A stretch of DNA of 64,000 nt from an uncultured Clostridia bacterium (GCA_947625155.1 CANQNG010000004.1:1-64000), one strand, 5' to 3'; positions 53,742 through 63,090 are shown, counted from the stretch's first letter. The notes: generated by a model from the letters alone, not told the origin. Program-made: numbers and translations.

Positions 53742-55909
53742 TGTGCCGTATCACCCATGACGATACCTCTCCCGTTCGTGGCAAAATATACCCTGCCAAA
53801 GATCCTGCTGTCGCCGGTGATGCAGGGCGTCAGATTGCCGAACCGGTGCAGATCATCATTGATGCGCTGCCAAGCAGCGCCCTTGTCCACGGAACGGTAG
53901 ATGCCGTCCCCCTGTTCTCCGGCTTGCCCCATCGCATACACTGCCGGATAGCCTCCCTTTTTCGCAGGCGCACCAAAGCCGATCGCCCGGAACTGCACGT
54001 CCTCGACCGTGGTAAAGCTCTCTCCGCCGTCCTCTGTGTACATCAGCAGCGAACCATTGCACAGCCAGACATTGCCCTCCTTGCCGACAACGGTCTGGAT
54101 GCTGCACCCGTCAGCGACCAGCTGCCCGGTCGGGGCGAACGTATTGCCCCGGTCGTCTGACCGCAGGAACATCCCGTTATAGACCGCATAGAACACATCC
54201 GGATCGACCCTGTCCGCAGCGACTTCCGCACCGTAGCCAAGACCGCTGACTGCGTACCATTTTTCCTTTTCGATGCTGTATTTATAGATATTGGTGTTCC
54301 CCGTCCCGGCAGGCTTCCAGAGCAAAAGCGAGCCGTCCGCATTGACATAGACCTTGCCGCCGTCAGCCCGTTCCGGGAGCTGTTCCGCCGCACGCCATGT
54401 CACACCGCCGTCAGTCGTCACCCAGAGGGGATGCTCCCTGTTCTGGATGCAGCAGGCTGCGACATTGGCATTGGCAAAGGCGGCATCGAGGTCTGTCGGG
54501 TCTCCGCCAAAACTGCTGCCCATGAAATGCGCATCATCCGGGCAGACCGTCACATCCGTATGCGCAAAGCCCGTCAGATCGCCCATGATCGAATAGAGCT
54601 GCGGCTGCCCCTCCTGATACTGCGGGGAGACCATTTGGTAGACAGCCGTTTCCTCCAGTCCGTGAGCCGCAAAGGAGATCGTCACGTCTTTCGTGCCGAG
54701 TTCCGTCATGTTCTGGATGCAGAAAACGGTCGCCCCCGTGCCGTACATCACCTTATCGGAGCAGAACGGGTCGATGTTGACATCCGTCATCCACCAGCCG
54801 GTCTTGGCTTCCACACGTCCCCACGTCAGCCAGTCCGCCTGTGAAACGTCCATGACATAGCGCTTTTCTCCGGTCTTTTCGTTGAACAGAGACTGCCATG
54901 TCTCGCCGCCGTCCGTGGAACGGTAGATGTTGTCGCCGTTGTCCCCCCAGTAGCCGAGTGTCGCCACCACGAGCGTTCCGGGGTCTTGCCGATCAACAGA
55001 GATCCCCCCGAACCCACCGTAGCGCCCGTCATCCGGCGGTGGTGTGATGTCCGTGAATGCCCCGTCCCGGTAGCGATAGACTGCCCCGCTATTCGGGCTG
55101 AGTTCCGGACCGCAGTTGTCGGAATAGGCAAGGTAGAGCGTTCCGTCCGCATCGAGATCTGCCTGTAAGGGGTACATGCCCGGTACATTGACGGGCAGTG
55201 CTTCCCAGCTCGCACCGTCATCGGAAGAACGGTAGATGCAGTTTCCGGCGGTATCTGCCACGCCGACGTAGACATCGCCGCTCACCGGGTCAAATTCTAC
55301 CCACAGAATGCCGACATCCGTGTCCCCCTGCCGGTAGTCGCCCTTGTTCGGGAAGCTCTCCACCTCTGCCCATGTCCTGCCGTAGTCGTCCGAACGCCAC
55401 AAGCCGGCATTTCTTGTGCCCATATAAATGGTGCTGTTCCGGTTCGGATCGACCATCATGCGTTCCCCGACACCTCTGCCGGACTGGTTCGCACCGCAGG
55501 CAAAGGGCATATCGACCTGCGTCCATGTAGCACCATAGTCCTCCGAAGCAAGCACAGCACCCGGCGAACCCATATACGTACCGCACATGAGATACACACG
55601 GTTCGCCTCCACCGGGTCGGCGGCAATGCTCTCGATGCCGATCAGCTCCCAGTCCTCGCCGCCCAGATGGTCGGTCAGGGCGACCCAGCGCTGCTCGTCC
55701 TCTGCCCAGCGGTATGCGCCGCCGATGTCCGTCCGGGCGTAGATGAGGTCCTTCTCCGCTTCGCTGTAGACCATGCCTGTCACGTATCCGCCGCCGCCGA
55801 TGGCGACATTGCTCCACTGATAGTCCGGTGTGCCGACATCGGAACAGCCGGACATGCTCGCCGCCGCAGCGACAGCACACAGGTATGGCGCAAGAAGCTT
55901 CTTTTTCAT
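53738..55909 (-). CDS. GH74 xyloglucanase-type lipoprotein
   Basis: 723 residues. Lipoprotein signal ends SMSGC (lipidated Cys 22). Two seven-bladed propeller halves with many BNR-like Asp-box turns ('SSDDGASWEALP', 'STDGGETWQSLF', 'RSDDRGNTFAP') and GH74 landmarks 'GGGGYVTGMVYSEA', 'ARTDIGGAYRW' (a catalytic Asp region), 'GRGVGERMMVDPN' and 'GTRNAGLWRS'. GH74 enzymes cut xyloglucan or related beta-1,4-glucans. It lacks a dockerin and a CBM. Surface-anchored rather than cellulosomal. Start overlaps metH by 4 bp. Confidence 0.9.
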   Translation of the reverse strand: MKKKLLAPYLCAVAAAASMSGCSDVGTPDYQWSNVAIGGGGYVTGMVYSEAEKDLIYARTDIGGAYRWAEDEQRWVALTDHLGGEDWELIGIESIAADPVEANRVYLMCGTYMGSPGAVLASEDYGATWTQVDMPFACGANQSGRGVGERMMVDPNRNSTIYMGTRNAGLWRSDDYGRTWAEVESFPNKGDYRQGDTDVGILWVEFDPVSGDVYVGVADTAGNCIYRSSDDGASWEALPVNVPGMYPLQADLDADGTLYLAYSDNCGPELSPNSGAVYRYRDGAFTDITPPPDDGRYGGFGGISVDRQDPGTLVVATLGYWGDNGDNIYRSTDGGETWQSLFNEKTGEKRYVMDVSQADWLTWGRVEAKTGWWMTDVNIDPFCSDKVMYGTGATVFCIQNMTELGTKDVTISFAAHGLEETAVYQMVSPQYQEGQPQLYSIMGDLTGFAHTDVTVCPDDAHFMGSSFGGDPTDLDAAFANANVAACCIQNREHPLWVTTDGGVTWRAAEQLPERADGGKVYVNADGSLLLWKPAGTGNTNIYKYSIEKEKWYAVSGLGYGAEVAADRVDPDVFYAVYNGMFLRSDDRGNTFAPTGQLVADGCSIQTVVGKEGNVWLCNGSLLMYTEDGGESFTTVEDVQFRAIGFGAPAKKGGYPAVYAMGQAGEQGDGIYRSVDKGAAWQRINDDLHRFGNLTPCITGDSRIFGRVYFATNGRGIVMGDTAQ

Positions 55910-58266
55910 GTACTTTCCCCCTCTGTCCCCTGAAATACCTGCTTCGCAATATCCACCGTTTCCTTGGCATCCCTTGCGTAGTAGTCCGCCCCGATCCGCT
56001 TTGCGTGGTCTGCCGTCAGCACCGCACCGCCGACAACGGTCTTACACCACGGGCAGCGTTCCCGGAGCAAAGCGATGGTCTTCTCCATGGACGGCAGTGT
56101 GGTCGTCATGAGTGCGGAAAGCCCTACCAGCGGCGCACGGCTCTGTTCTGCCGCTTCGGCAACGGCTTCGCAGGGAACGTCCTTGCCGAGGTCGATGACA
56201 CGGTAGCCATAATTCTCGAGCAGGATCTTCACGATGTTCTTGCCGATGTCGTGGATGTCGCCCTTGACGGTCGCCAGCACGATCGTGCCCCGGTCGATCG
56301 TCTCGCCGCTGTGTTCCGTGAGGTAGGTCTTGATGACCTCAAATGCCGCCTGTGCCGCCGATGCTGCGGAAATGAGCTGCGGCAGGAAGATCTGCCCTTT
56401 CTCAAAGGCTGCGCCCGTCCGGTCGAGCGCCGGGATCAGATGCTCGTTGACGATCTCCATGGCTTCTGTCGTCTCGAGCAATTGCTGTGTCAGCATACCT
56501 GCCTCCGACCGCAGCCCGGCTGTAATGGCAGCGGCAAGGCTCATCTGCTCCGGGGTCTGCGGCTTTGGGGCAGCGGCTGGCGCATTGCCGTAGTGTGCGA
56601 TAAAATCCACGGCATCCCGGTCAAGGTTCGCCAGTAATTTATACGTCCGCACGGCAGCAGTCATGCTCTCCTTGTTCGGGTCAATGATCGGCAGGTCAAG
56701 CCCGGCATAGAGCGCCATCGTCAGGAAATTCCGGTTGACCAGCTCCCTGTCCGGCAGCCCGAAAGAAATATTCGACACCCCCAGCACCGTGCGCACCCCA
56801 AGTTCCTCTTTCACACGGGTCAGGGCATGGAGCGTTTCCATGACACCTGCCTGTTCGGCAGAAGCGGTCAGGGTAAGGCAGTCGATATACACATCCTCCC
56901 GGCGGATGCCGAGCGCAAGCGCCCGGTCAAGGATGCGCTTCGCAATGGCGAAACGACCCTCTGCGGTCTTCGGGATGCCGTTTTTATCTAAAGTCAGCCC
57001 GACCACTGCCGCACCGTAGCGCTTTACAAGGGGCAGGACTGTGTTGAGGGGATCTTCCTCACCGTTGACGGAATTGACAATTGGCTTTCCGTTGTAAATG
57101 CGCAGTCCTGCCGCAAGGGCTGCCGGGTCGGTCGTGTCGAGCTGTAACGGCACGTCCGTGATGCCCTGAATGGCTTTCACGGCAGTGCAGAGCATTTCCG
57201 TTTCGTCGATGCCGGGCAGTCCGACATTCACGTCTAAAATATCCGCCCCCGCTTCGACCTGTGCGATCGCCTGTCCGAGGATGTAGTCCGTATCATGCTC
57301 CGCCAGTGCCTGTTTGAAGCGCTTTTTTCCGGTCGGGTTGATGCGTTCGCCGATGATGCGGGGTTCTGTGACCGTCACAACACGGTTCGCCGTGCAGACG
57401 GCTGCCGGGATCTGCGGATGCCGCTGTACGGGTCTCAGAGTATGGAGCAGTTCTGCCGCTGCCCGGATGTGTGCCGGGGTCGTTCCGCAGCACCCCCCGA
57501 AGATCACTGCCCCCATTTCCACAAAGGGCTTCAGGCACGCCGCAAAGCGTTCCGGGGAGAAATTGTAAGCGTTCGTCACCGGGTCGGGCAGTCCGGCATT
57601 CGGCTTGACGATGACGGGGCAGGTCGTCCAGCTGCACAGCGTCTGCACCACGGGGACCAGTTCTTCCGGACCGAGGGAACAGTTCACGCCGACCGCATCC
57701 ACGCCCAGTCCCTCTAAGGTGAGCGCCATTGCCTCCACGCAGCAGCCTGTGAACGTCCGTCCGTTCTCCTCAAAACTCATCGTTACGAAAATCGGCTTGC
57801 CACCGCCGTGTTCCTGTGCGGCAAGCACCCCGGCACGCACTTCGAGCAGGTCACTCATCGTTTCAAAGACGAGGATGTCCGCATCCTGCCCGGCTTCGAT
57901 CTCTTCCCGGAAAATATCATACGCTTCCGCAAAAGACAGCGTTCCCGTCGGGGCAAGCAGCTGCCCGATCGGTCCGATGTCGAGCGCCGTATACTTCGCC
58001 CCGGCAGCCTTGGCACAGCGGACGCCGGCAGCGATCAGTTCCTGCACGGAATGCCCTGTCCTCGCCATTTTCAGGCGATTACAGCCGAATGTATTGGTAT
58101 AGACCACATCTGCCCCGGCTTCCACATAGGCACGGTGAACGGCAGTGATGGTCTCCGGGCGTTCGATGTTCCACAGCTCCGGAACGCTGCCCGGCGCAAG
58201 TCCCTGCGCCTGTAACATCGTCCCCATGCCGCCGTCAAGTATGAGAAATGGCTCAAATGATATCAT
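55906..58266 (-). CDS. metH: Cobalamin-dependent methionine synthase, without reactivation domain
   Basis: 786 residues. Start ATG 58266, overlapping the previous stop; a longer reading frame upstream is only the antisense part of the activation gene. Domains: homocysteine-binding barrel (about 1-290; zinc Cys in 'GVNCSLGP' and 'FGGCCGTTPAHI'), pterin-binding barrel (about 310-570; 'IIGERINPTGKKRF', 'DVNVGLPG'), cap helices (about 580-660) and B12-binding domain (about 665-786; 'DIHDIGKNIV', whose His is the cobalt ligand). The C-terminal AdoMet domain of E. coli MetH is missing and is supplied by the adjacent gene. Confidence 0.95.
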   Translation of the reverse strand: MISFEPFLILDGGMGTMLQAQGLAPGSVPELWNIERPETITAVHRAYVEAGADVVYTNTFGCNRLKMARTGHSVQELIAAGVRCAKAAGAKYTALDIGPIGQLLAPTGTLSFAEAYDIFREEIEAGQDADILVFETMSDLLEVRAGVLAAQEHGGGKPIFVTMSFEENGRTFTGCCVEAMALTLEGLGVDAVGVNCSLGPEELVPVVQTLCSWTTCPVIVKPNAGLPDPVTNAYNFSPERFAACLKPFVEMGAVIFGGCCGTTPAHIRAAAELLHTLRPVQRHPQIPAAVCTANRVVTVTEPRIIGERINPTGKKRFKQALAEHDTDYILGQAIAQVEAGADILDVNVGLPGIDETEMLCTAVKAIQGITDVPLQLDTTDPAALAAGLRIYNGKPIVNSVNGEEDPLNTVLPLVKRYGAAVVGLTLDKNGIPKTAEGRFAIAKRILDRALALGIRREDVYIDCLTLTASAEQAGVMETLHALTRVKEELGVRTVLGVSNISFGLPDRELVNRNFLTMALYAGLDLPIIDPNKESMTAAVRTYKLLANLDRDAVDFIAHYGNAPAAAPKPQTPEQMSLAAAITAGLRSEAGMLTQQLLETTEAMEIVNEHLIPALDRTGAAFEKGQIFLPQLISAASAAQAAFEVIKTYLTEHSGETIDRGTIVLATVKGDIHDIGKNIVKILLENYGYRVIDLGKDVPCEAVAEAAEQSRAPLVGLSALMTTTLPSMEKTIALLRERCPWCKTVVGGAVLTADHAKRIGADYYARDAKETVDIAKQVFQGTEGEST

Positions 58267-58931
58267 TCGCAGTGTACTCCTTTCGCCCGGAATTGACAGG
58301 TTTTCGCCATGCGGCACACGGCGCAGCCCCGTTTTCCTTTCGGGATGGGCTGCGGGGCAAGCCCGATGACAGCGGTCACGGTCTTGGTCGGGATGAGCAT
58401 GCCGCCCGCACTGACCGAAACGCCCAGCCGCTTTTCTGCACCCACTGCCGCTAAAAGATCCCCCTGTATGTCCAGCGGCAAGTCGCCGTATCCCGGACTG
58501 AACCGCCATGTCGGGTAGCAGTCCGGGAAACGCTGCAAGATCTCCTGCTCGGCAGCATCGCAGAGCTGTTCGGTGAGGGCGCTTGCCATGGCATCCGTCA
58601 CCAGCCCCTCGAGCGCATCCGCTGCGCTCCCGGAACGGATCGCCGCATCTGCTCCTGCCGAAAGCGTGGCACACAGTAAAATTGCCTGTGTACAGCCGTT
58701 CAGGTGGGCGGCAATGTCCTTTCCCGTGAGCTGTAATGCCGTCCCCGTGCAGTGTATGCCCGTTTCTGAGCTTGTCAGCGGACACACCCGGTATACATAG
58801 TTCGGGACTGCCGCCGCCAGCAATTTTCGTTCGCAGCGGTCGGCTAAGGCAAGCAGTTTCTCGTCCGGTGTACCGTGCATCCCGGTATAGCGGAACGCCT
58901 GTTTCCGGTCGATCTCTGTAAAGCGGATCAC
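58263..58931 (-). CDS. Stand-alone methionine synthase activation domain protein
   Basis: 222 residues. It matches the AdoMet-binding reactivation domain of MetH, with 'GIHCTGTALQLTGKDIAAHL', 'RFSPGYGDLPLDIQGDL' (R-x-S-x-G-Y) and 'TKTVTAVIGLAPQP'. The C-terminus carries a cysteine group, 'CAVCRMAKTCQFR', resembling a metal-binding end. It would rescue oxidised cob(II)alamin on MetH in trans. Overlaps both metF and metH by 4 bp. Confidence 0.9.
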   Translation of the reverse strand: MIRFTEIDRKQAFRYTGMHGTPDEKLLALADRCERKLLAAAVPNYVYRVCPLTSSETGIHCTGTALQLTGKDIAAHLNGCTQAILLCATLSAGADAAIRSGSAADALEGLVTDAMASALTEQLCDAAEQEILQRFPDCYPTWRFSPGYGDLPLDIQGDLLAAVGAEKRLGVSVSAGGMLIPTKTVTAVIGLAPQPIPKGKRGCAVCRMAKTCQFRAKGVHCE

Positions 58932-59782
58932 GATCTCCGCCCTAATATCCCCGAGACCGCTTCGGTGATGCGCTGTGCGACATAGGGGTCGTTCATGGTG
59001 TAGAGGTGGATGCCGTCCACGCCGTTGGCGGCAAGGTCAACGATCTGGTCAACGGCATAGGCAATGCCCGCATCCCGCATGGCTTCGGGGTCTTGTCCGA
59101 AACGCTGCATGATCGCTGTGAATTTCCGGGGCAGGCTTGCGCCGCAGAGGCTGACCATGCGCTGGATCTGCCTGACATTGACAACGGGCATGATGCCGGC
59201 TTCGATGGGGACACGGATCCCTGCCTTGTCACAGCGTTCCCGGAAGGTATAAAACGTCATATTGTCAAAAAAGAGCTGCGTGATCAGGCGGCTGGCACCC
59301 TTGTCCACTTTTTCCCGGAGGTGGCGCAGGTCGTCCTCGGCGCTGCGGGCTTCGGGGTGGACTTCCGGGTAGCAAGCTGCTAAGATATGGAACTCCCCCT
59401 GTGTCCGGATGAAATCGATCAGTTCAGAAGCATAGCGGAAATCGTTCTTGGCAGGGCGGTCGGGGCTTTTGTCGCCACGCAGTGCCAGAATGTCCGTGAT
59501 GCCATGCGCCCTGAAGTCCGCCAGCACTTCCGTGATCTCTTCTTTGGTGTAGGAGATGCAGGGAAGGTGGGCAACGGGTCGTATGCCGTATTCTTCTTTC
59601 AGGCGCTGTGCCAGTTCGCAGGTGAGTTTGCCGCCTGCCGTGCCGCCGCCTGCCCCGTAGGTCACGCTGATGAAATCCGGTCTCAGCGCCGAAAGCTGTG
59701 CAAAGCAGCGGGAAACGCTCTCCACCGGGGCATCGGGCTTCGGGGGGAACACTTCAAACGAATAAAAAGTCTTGTGTGCCAT
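58928..59782 (-). CDS. metF: 5,10-methylenetetrahydrofolate reductase
   Basis: 284 residues. FAD TIM-barrel with 'YSFEVFPPKPDAPVE', 'SVTYGAGGGTAG', 'HLPCISYTKEEI', 'LALRGD', 'RLITQLFFDN' and 'EAGIMPVVNVRQI'. It makes the 5-methyl-THF used by MetH in the same operon. Confidence 0.95.
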   Translation of the reverse strand: MAHKTFYSFEVFPPKPDAPVESVSRCFAQLSALRPDFISVTYGAGGGTAGGKLTCELAQRLKEEYGIRPVAHLPCISYTKEEITEVLADFRAHGITDILALRGDKSPDRPAKNDFRYASELIDFIRTQGEFHILAACYPEVHPEARSAEDDLRHLREKVDKGASRLITQLFFDNMTFYTFRERCDKAGIRVPIEAGIMPVVNVRQIQRMVSLCGASLPRKFTAIMQRFGQDPEAMRDAGIAYAVDQIVDLAANGVDGIHLYTMNDPYVAQRITEAVSGILGRRS

Positions 59783-59796
59783 AGGTAACTCCTTGT

Positions 59797-60468
59797 TTAT
59801 GTGACTGTCCAGTCAATGGGCGGAAAGCCGTGTTCCTGCAAAAATGCATTTGTCTGTGAAAAATGCCTGCACCCGAAAAAGCCCTTGCTTGCGGAAAGCG
59901 GGCTTGGGTGGGCAGCTTTCAGGACAAGGTGGCAGGGGTTGGTGATGAGGGCTGCTTTCTTCCCGGCGGGCGCACCCCACAGCAGAAAGACGATGGGGTC
60001 TTCCCGGAGATCCAGCAGCCGGATGATGTAGTCCGTGAACGTCTCCCAGCCCTTGCCCCGGTGGCTTCCGGCTTCCCCGGCACGGACGGTGAGGACGGTA
60101 TTCAGCAGCAGCACGCCCTGCGCTGCCCATGCGGTCAGTTCGCCGTGGGCGTTCCTGTTGTCGATGCCGGTGTCGCTGTAGATCTCCTTGTAGATATTCA
60201 CCAGCGAGGGCGGCGGCTGGATGCCTTTCTTGACGGAAAACGCCATGCCGTGCGCCTGTCCTGCCCCGTGGTAGGGGTCTTGTCCGAGGATGACACAGCG
60301 CACCCGGCTGTAAGTAGTGGCTTTGAGGGCGTTGAAGATGTCGTACTGGTCGGGATAGATGGTTTTCGTCCGGTATTCTTCGGTCAGGAATTGCCGGAGC
60401 GCCTGATAATAGGGCTTCTGCATCTCGTCTGAAAGCAGAATATCCCATTCATTTCCAAATTGTACCAT
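59797..60468 (-). CDS. ung: Uracil-DNA glycosylase
   Basis: 223 residues from ATG 60468 (GGAGGAAG upstream). Catalytic 'ILGQDPYHGAGQAHG' (Asp), 'LLLNTVLTVR' and 'AAHPSPLSASKGFFG' (His loop). It removes uracil from DNA. First gene of the run, 14 bp before metF; the rest of the run is metabolic, so the link is one of transcription only. Confidence 0.97.
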   Translation of the reverse strand: MVQFGNEWDILLSDEMQKPYYQALRQFLTEEYRTKTIYPDQYDIFNALKATTYSRVRCVILGQDPYHGAGQAHGMAFSVKKGIQPPPSLVNIYKEIYSDTGIDNRNAHGELTAWAAQGVLLLNTVLTVRAGEAGSHRGKGWETFTDYIIRLLDLREDPIVFLLWGAPAGKKAALITNPCHLVLKAAHPSPLSASKGFFGCRHFSQTNAFLQEHGFPPIDWTVT

Positions 60469-60498
60469 ATTCTTCCTCCCACAAGCAGTCTTATATCT

Positions 60499-60527
60499 AT
60501 TATAGCATATTTTGGGGCGGATTACAA
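60499..60527 (-). promoter_or_regulatory. Promoter of the ung-metF-metH-GH74 run
   Basis: Minus strand: TTGTAA (60527-60522), 17-bp spacer, TATAAT (60504-60499). It is the only clear promoter for the eight genes down to 51028. Confidence 0.7.
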
Positions 60528-60546
60528 GAACTTTTTTGCAAATAAT

Positions 60547-60706
60547 AGCCGACCTTTGCCGCCGTAGGCGGCATTGGGAGGCAGTACAAAAGTTTTTTGC
60601 CCAGCTTTTTTCAAAAAGCTGGCGGGTGTCCAGAAGGCAGCGGCGGCAGGCTGCCGCCTCCGTTGTGCCTCCCAATGCCGGGCTATGCCCGGCAAAGATC
60701 GGCTTG
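60547..60706. repeat. Dispersed repeat, copies 4a and 4b as an inverted pair
   Basis: Module A at 60547-60583 (stem CCGCC / GGCGG) and an inverted module A at 60667-60706 (stem GCCGGGC / GCCCGGC) bracket about 83 bp. That spacer holds a perfect hairpin CCAGCTTTTT / AAAAAGCTGG (60601-60610 / 60613-60622) and a GGCAGC / GCTGCC stem. The whole has the look of a short non-coding element with inverted ends. No module B belongs to these two. Confidence 0.75.
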
Positions 60707-60723
60707 CTCGGATGCTACTTAAA

Positions 60724-60797
60724 CTTACCTGAGAGCAGTCGCCCAATGCGCCGCAAGGCGCATTGGGCGACACCACGGGTGCAGCGTCACGCTGCCT
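60724..60797 (+). repeat. Dispersed two-hairpin repeat, copy 4c
   Basis: CTTACCTGAG-AGCAG, then a perfect 15-bp stem GTCGCCCAATGCGCC / GGCGCATTGGGCGAC with loop GCAA (60738-60771), then module B (GCAGCGTCACGCTGC, 60781-60795) 19 nt after ATTGGG. The 300 bases after it to 60983 contain no gene, only GC-rich hairpins. Confidence 0.8.
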
Positions 60798-60842
60798 TTT
60801 GGCAAAAAAACGCCCCCTTCTCTCCTCTTTTCTGAACTATCC

Positions 60843-60970
60843 TTTCCGCCCTTGGGCGGAAACGCAGCCTGCTGCCCCCCATCCCCCCGACCCCCTTCCC
60901 CAAGGGGAAGGGGGCTATATTGCAGGGGGTCTCACCCCCTGCACCCCCTCTTGCACTAACAGTCGTGCAA
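60843..60970. repeat. GC-rich hairpin cluster downstream of feoB, repeat C copy 1
   Basis: TTTCCGCCC / GGGCGGAAA (about 60843-60862), CCCCCTTCCCC / GGGGAAGGGGG (60891-60914), GCAGGGGGT / ACCCCCTGC-like (60922-60942) and TTGCAC / GTGCAA (60951-60970). The part from 60891 to 60956 is repeated in inverse orientation at 63249-63317, on the other side of feoB. It may act as a terminator for feoB. Confidence 0.7.
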
Positions 60971-60983
60971 TTTATCCGCTCCC

Positions 60984-63038
60984 TCAAACAAACCACATCC
61001 CTATCCCGTGCAGCACAAAACACACGCAAAGTCCGCACACCGTCGGCAGGATCGCGGCGAACAGTGTCCATTTCAGGCTGCCCGTCTCTTTCTTGATCGT
61101 CAGGAGCGTTGTGGAACAGGGGAAGTGCATCAGGGAAAACGCCATGGTACACAGTGCTGTCAGCCACGTCCAGCCGTTTTCCACAAGGATGCTGTGCAAT
61201 GTGGAAAGTTCACCCGTTTCCACCAGTGTGCCCTGCGCAAGGTAGGACATCAGCACGATCGGCAGGACGATCTCATTTGCCGGAAAGGCAAGCAGAAAGG
61301 CGAGCAAAATGCTCCCGTCCATCCCGAACCACCTTGCAAACGGGTCGAGCGCTCCTGCACAAAACGAGAGCAGACTGCCCTCTCCCACCGAAATATTGGC
61401 AAAGATCCAGATCACCAGCCCTGCCGGGGCTGCCACCATACAGGCTCTGCCAAGGACAAACACCGTCCTGTCCAGCAGCGAACGAAGCAGTACCTTGCCG
61501 ATCTGCGGGCGGCGGTAGGGGGGCAGTTCCAGAACAAAAGAAGAGGGCATCCCCCGCAGCACCGTGCCGGAAAGGATGCGGGAGACGAGCAGTGTCATGC
61601 CCACACCGCAGAGAATGACCGCCAGCAAGACCAGCGCCGAGACCACCGACCCCCCTACACCCGTCACGAAAAACATCCCGATCAGGGAGATCAGCAGCGG
61701 AAAACGCCCGTTGCACGGCGTGAACACGTTCGTCAGAATGGCGATCATGCGCTCCCGAGGAGAGTCCATGATGCGGCAGCCCGTCACCCCACAGGCATTA
61801 CAGCCCAAGCCCATGCACATGGTCAGCGCCTGTTTACCGCATGCACCGCATTTCCGGAGACTGCTGTCCATGAGAAAGGCGACCCGTGGCAGATAACCGG
61901 CATCTTCGAGCAGTGTGAACAGCGGAAAGAAGATCGCCATCGGCGGCAGCATGACTGCCACTACCCACGAAAGCACCCGGTACATCCCGTCAAAGATCAC
62001 GCTGCAAAGCCATTCCGGGGCATGGGCAGCATGCAGCAGGGAACGGCATTTTTCCCCCAGTGCCGTCAACACCCCCGAAAGCCATTCGGACGGGTAATTT
62101 GCCCCCACGATCGTGATCCACAGAATGCCCGCCAGCAGCAGCAGCATGACCGGAACGCCCCACCGCCGCCCCATGAAGATCCTGTCCAGCCGCCTGTCTG
62201 CCGCATCGCTGCCGGGCGGCTGCGTGGTAACGGCGGCGGCGATCTGTTCGGCACGTTTCACGACAGATGCGATGATGCTGTCCCGTATCCGTTCTGGTGT
62301 CCAGCCAAGCTGCAGCAAATTTTCCTGCAATTCGGCAATGTGGCTTGCTAAGTGCGGCGGCGCTCCAGACAGCGGCACTTGCTTCGTAAAGGCGGTATCC
62401 TGTTCCAGAAAGCGCAGCGCTGCCCACCTTGCCGGAACGGTCATCTCCAGTTCTTCCAACAGCCCGGTCAGCACTTGCAGCCGGGCTTCCATGACATCCC
62501 CATGATCGACAGTACACCCCGGCGGCGTTTCCTCATCCGTCAGCAGAGCGGCGAGCCGTTCCTGCAACACATCCAGCCCCTCCCCGTCCCTTGCTGCCAT
62601 GCCCACGACCGGAACGCCCAGCAGCGCTTCCAGCGCCGGGAGGTCAACGGTAATGCCCTTTTTCGCTGCCTCGTCGAGCAGATTCACACAGACCAGCACC
62701 CGTGGGGTCAGCTCCAGCGTTTGCAGGACAAGGTTCAGGTTACGCTCCAGACAGCAGGCATCGCATACCACGACCACGGCATCCGGATGGGCAAAACAGA
62801 TGTGGTCACGGGCAGCCTCCTCCTCTGCCGAGCTTGCCCGGAGCGAATACGTTCCGGGCAGGTCAGTCAGGATACAGCGCATCCCGTTGAGGTCAAATGT
62901 CCCCTCCGCCCCGGAGACCGTCTTGCCTGCCCAGTTCCCGGTGTGCTGGTGCAGTCCGGTGAGGGCATTGAACACGGTGGATTTGCCGACATTAGGATTT
63001 CCGGCGAGGGCAACATGGTACTCAGTCAGTTCCGGCAT
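60984..63038 (-). CDS. feoB: Ferrous iron transport protein B
   Basis: 684 residues. N-terminal G domain (G1 'GNPNVGKSTVFNAL', 'DLPGTYSL', G4 'VNLLDEA') and a GDI-like linker to about 275, then two Gate regions and about eight membrane helices ('CNACGVTGCRIMDSPRERM', 'FTPCNGRFPLLI'), which carry the conserved Cys of the Fe(II) path. FeoA is not seen in the window. A clear promoter was not found: about 50 bp upstream lies the repeat cluster. Confidence 0.95.
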   Translation of the reverse strand: MPELTEYHVALAGNPNVGKSTVFNALTGLHQHTGNWAGKTVSGAEGTFDLNGMRCILTDLPGTYSLRASSAEEEAARDHICFAHPDAVVVVCDACCLERNLNLVLQTLELTPRVLVCVNLLDEAAKKGITVDLPALEALLGVPVVGMAARDGEGLDVLQERLAALLTDEETPPGCTVDHGDVMEARLQVLTGLLEELEMTVPARWAALRFLEQDTAFTKQVPLSGAPPHLASHIAELQENLLQLGWTPERIRDSIIASVVKRAEQIAAAVTTQPPGSDAADRRLDRIFMGRRWGVPVMLLLLAGILWITIVGANYPSEWLSGVLTALGEKCRSLLHAAHAPEWLCSVIFDGMYRVLSWVVAVMLPPMAIFFPLFTLLEDAGYLPRVAFLMDSSLRKCGACGKQALTMCMGLGCNACGVTGCRIMDSPRERMIAILTNVFTPCNGRFPLLISLIGMFFVTGVGGSVVSALVLLAVILCGVGMTLLVSRILSGTVLRGMPSSFVLELPPYRRPQIGKVLLRSLLDRTVFVLGRACMVAAPAGLVIWIFANISVGEGSLLSFCAGALDPFARWFGMDGSILLAFLLAFPANEIVLPIVLMSYLAQGTLVETGELSTLHSILVENGWTWLTALCTMAFSLMHFPCSTTLLTIKKETGSLKWTLFAAILPTVCGLCVCFVLHGIGMWFV

Positions 63039-63090
63039 GGTACATTCCTCCTTGCTTCTATCTCACGATATGCAGCCAGAAGGAAAATAA

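Noticed and set aside
58267-58785. N-terminal extension of metH by 173 residues
   Set aside because: This part overlaps the activation-domain gene in another frame, is Arg/Gly/His-rich shadow sequence, and the homocysteine domain starts naturally at ATG 58266.
59783-60540. SAM or cobalamin riboswitch controlling the met genes
   Set aside because: metF follows ung by 14 bp, and the ung leader is short with no riboswitch-like core.
60469-60983. A small protein gene between ung and feoB
   Set aside because: Frames there run through palindromic repeats, lack ribosome sites and show no protein-like composition.
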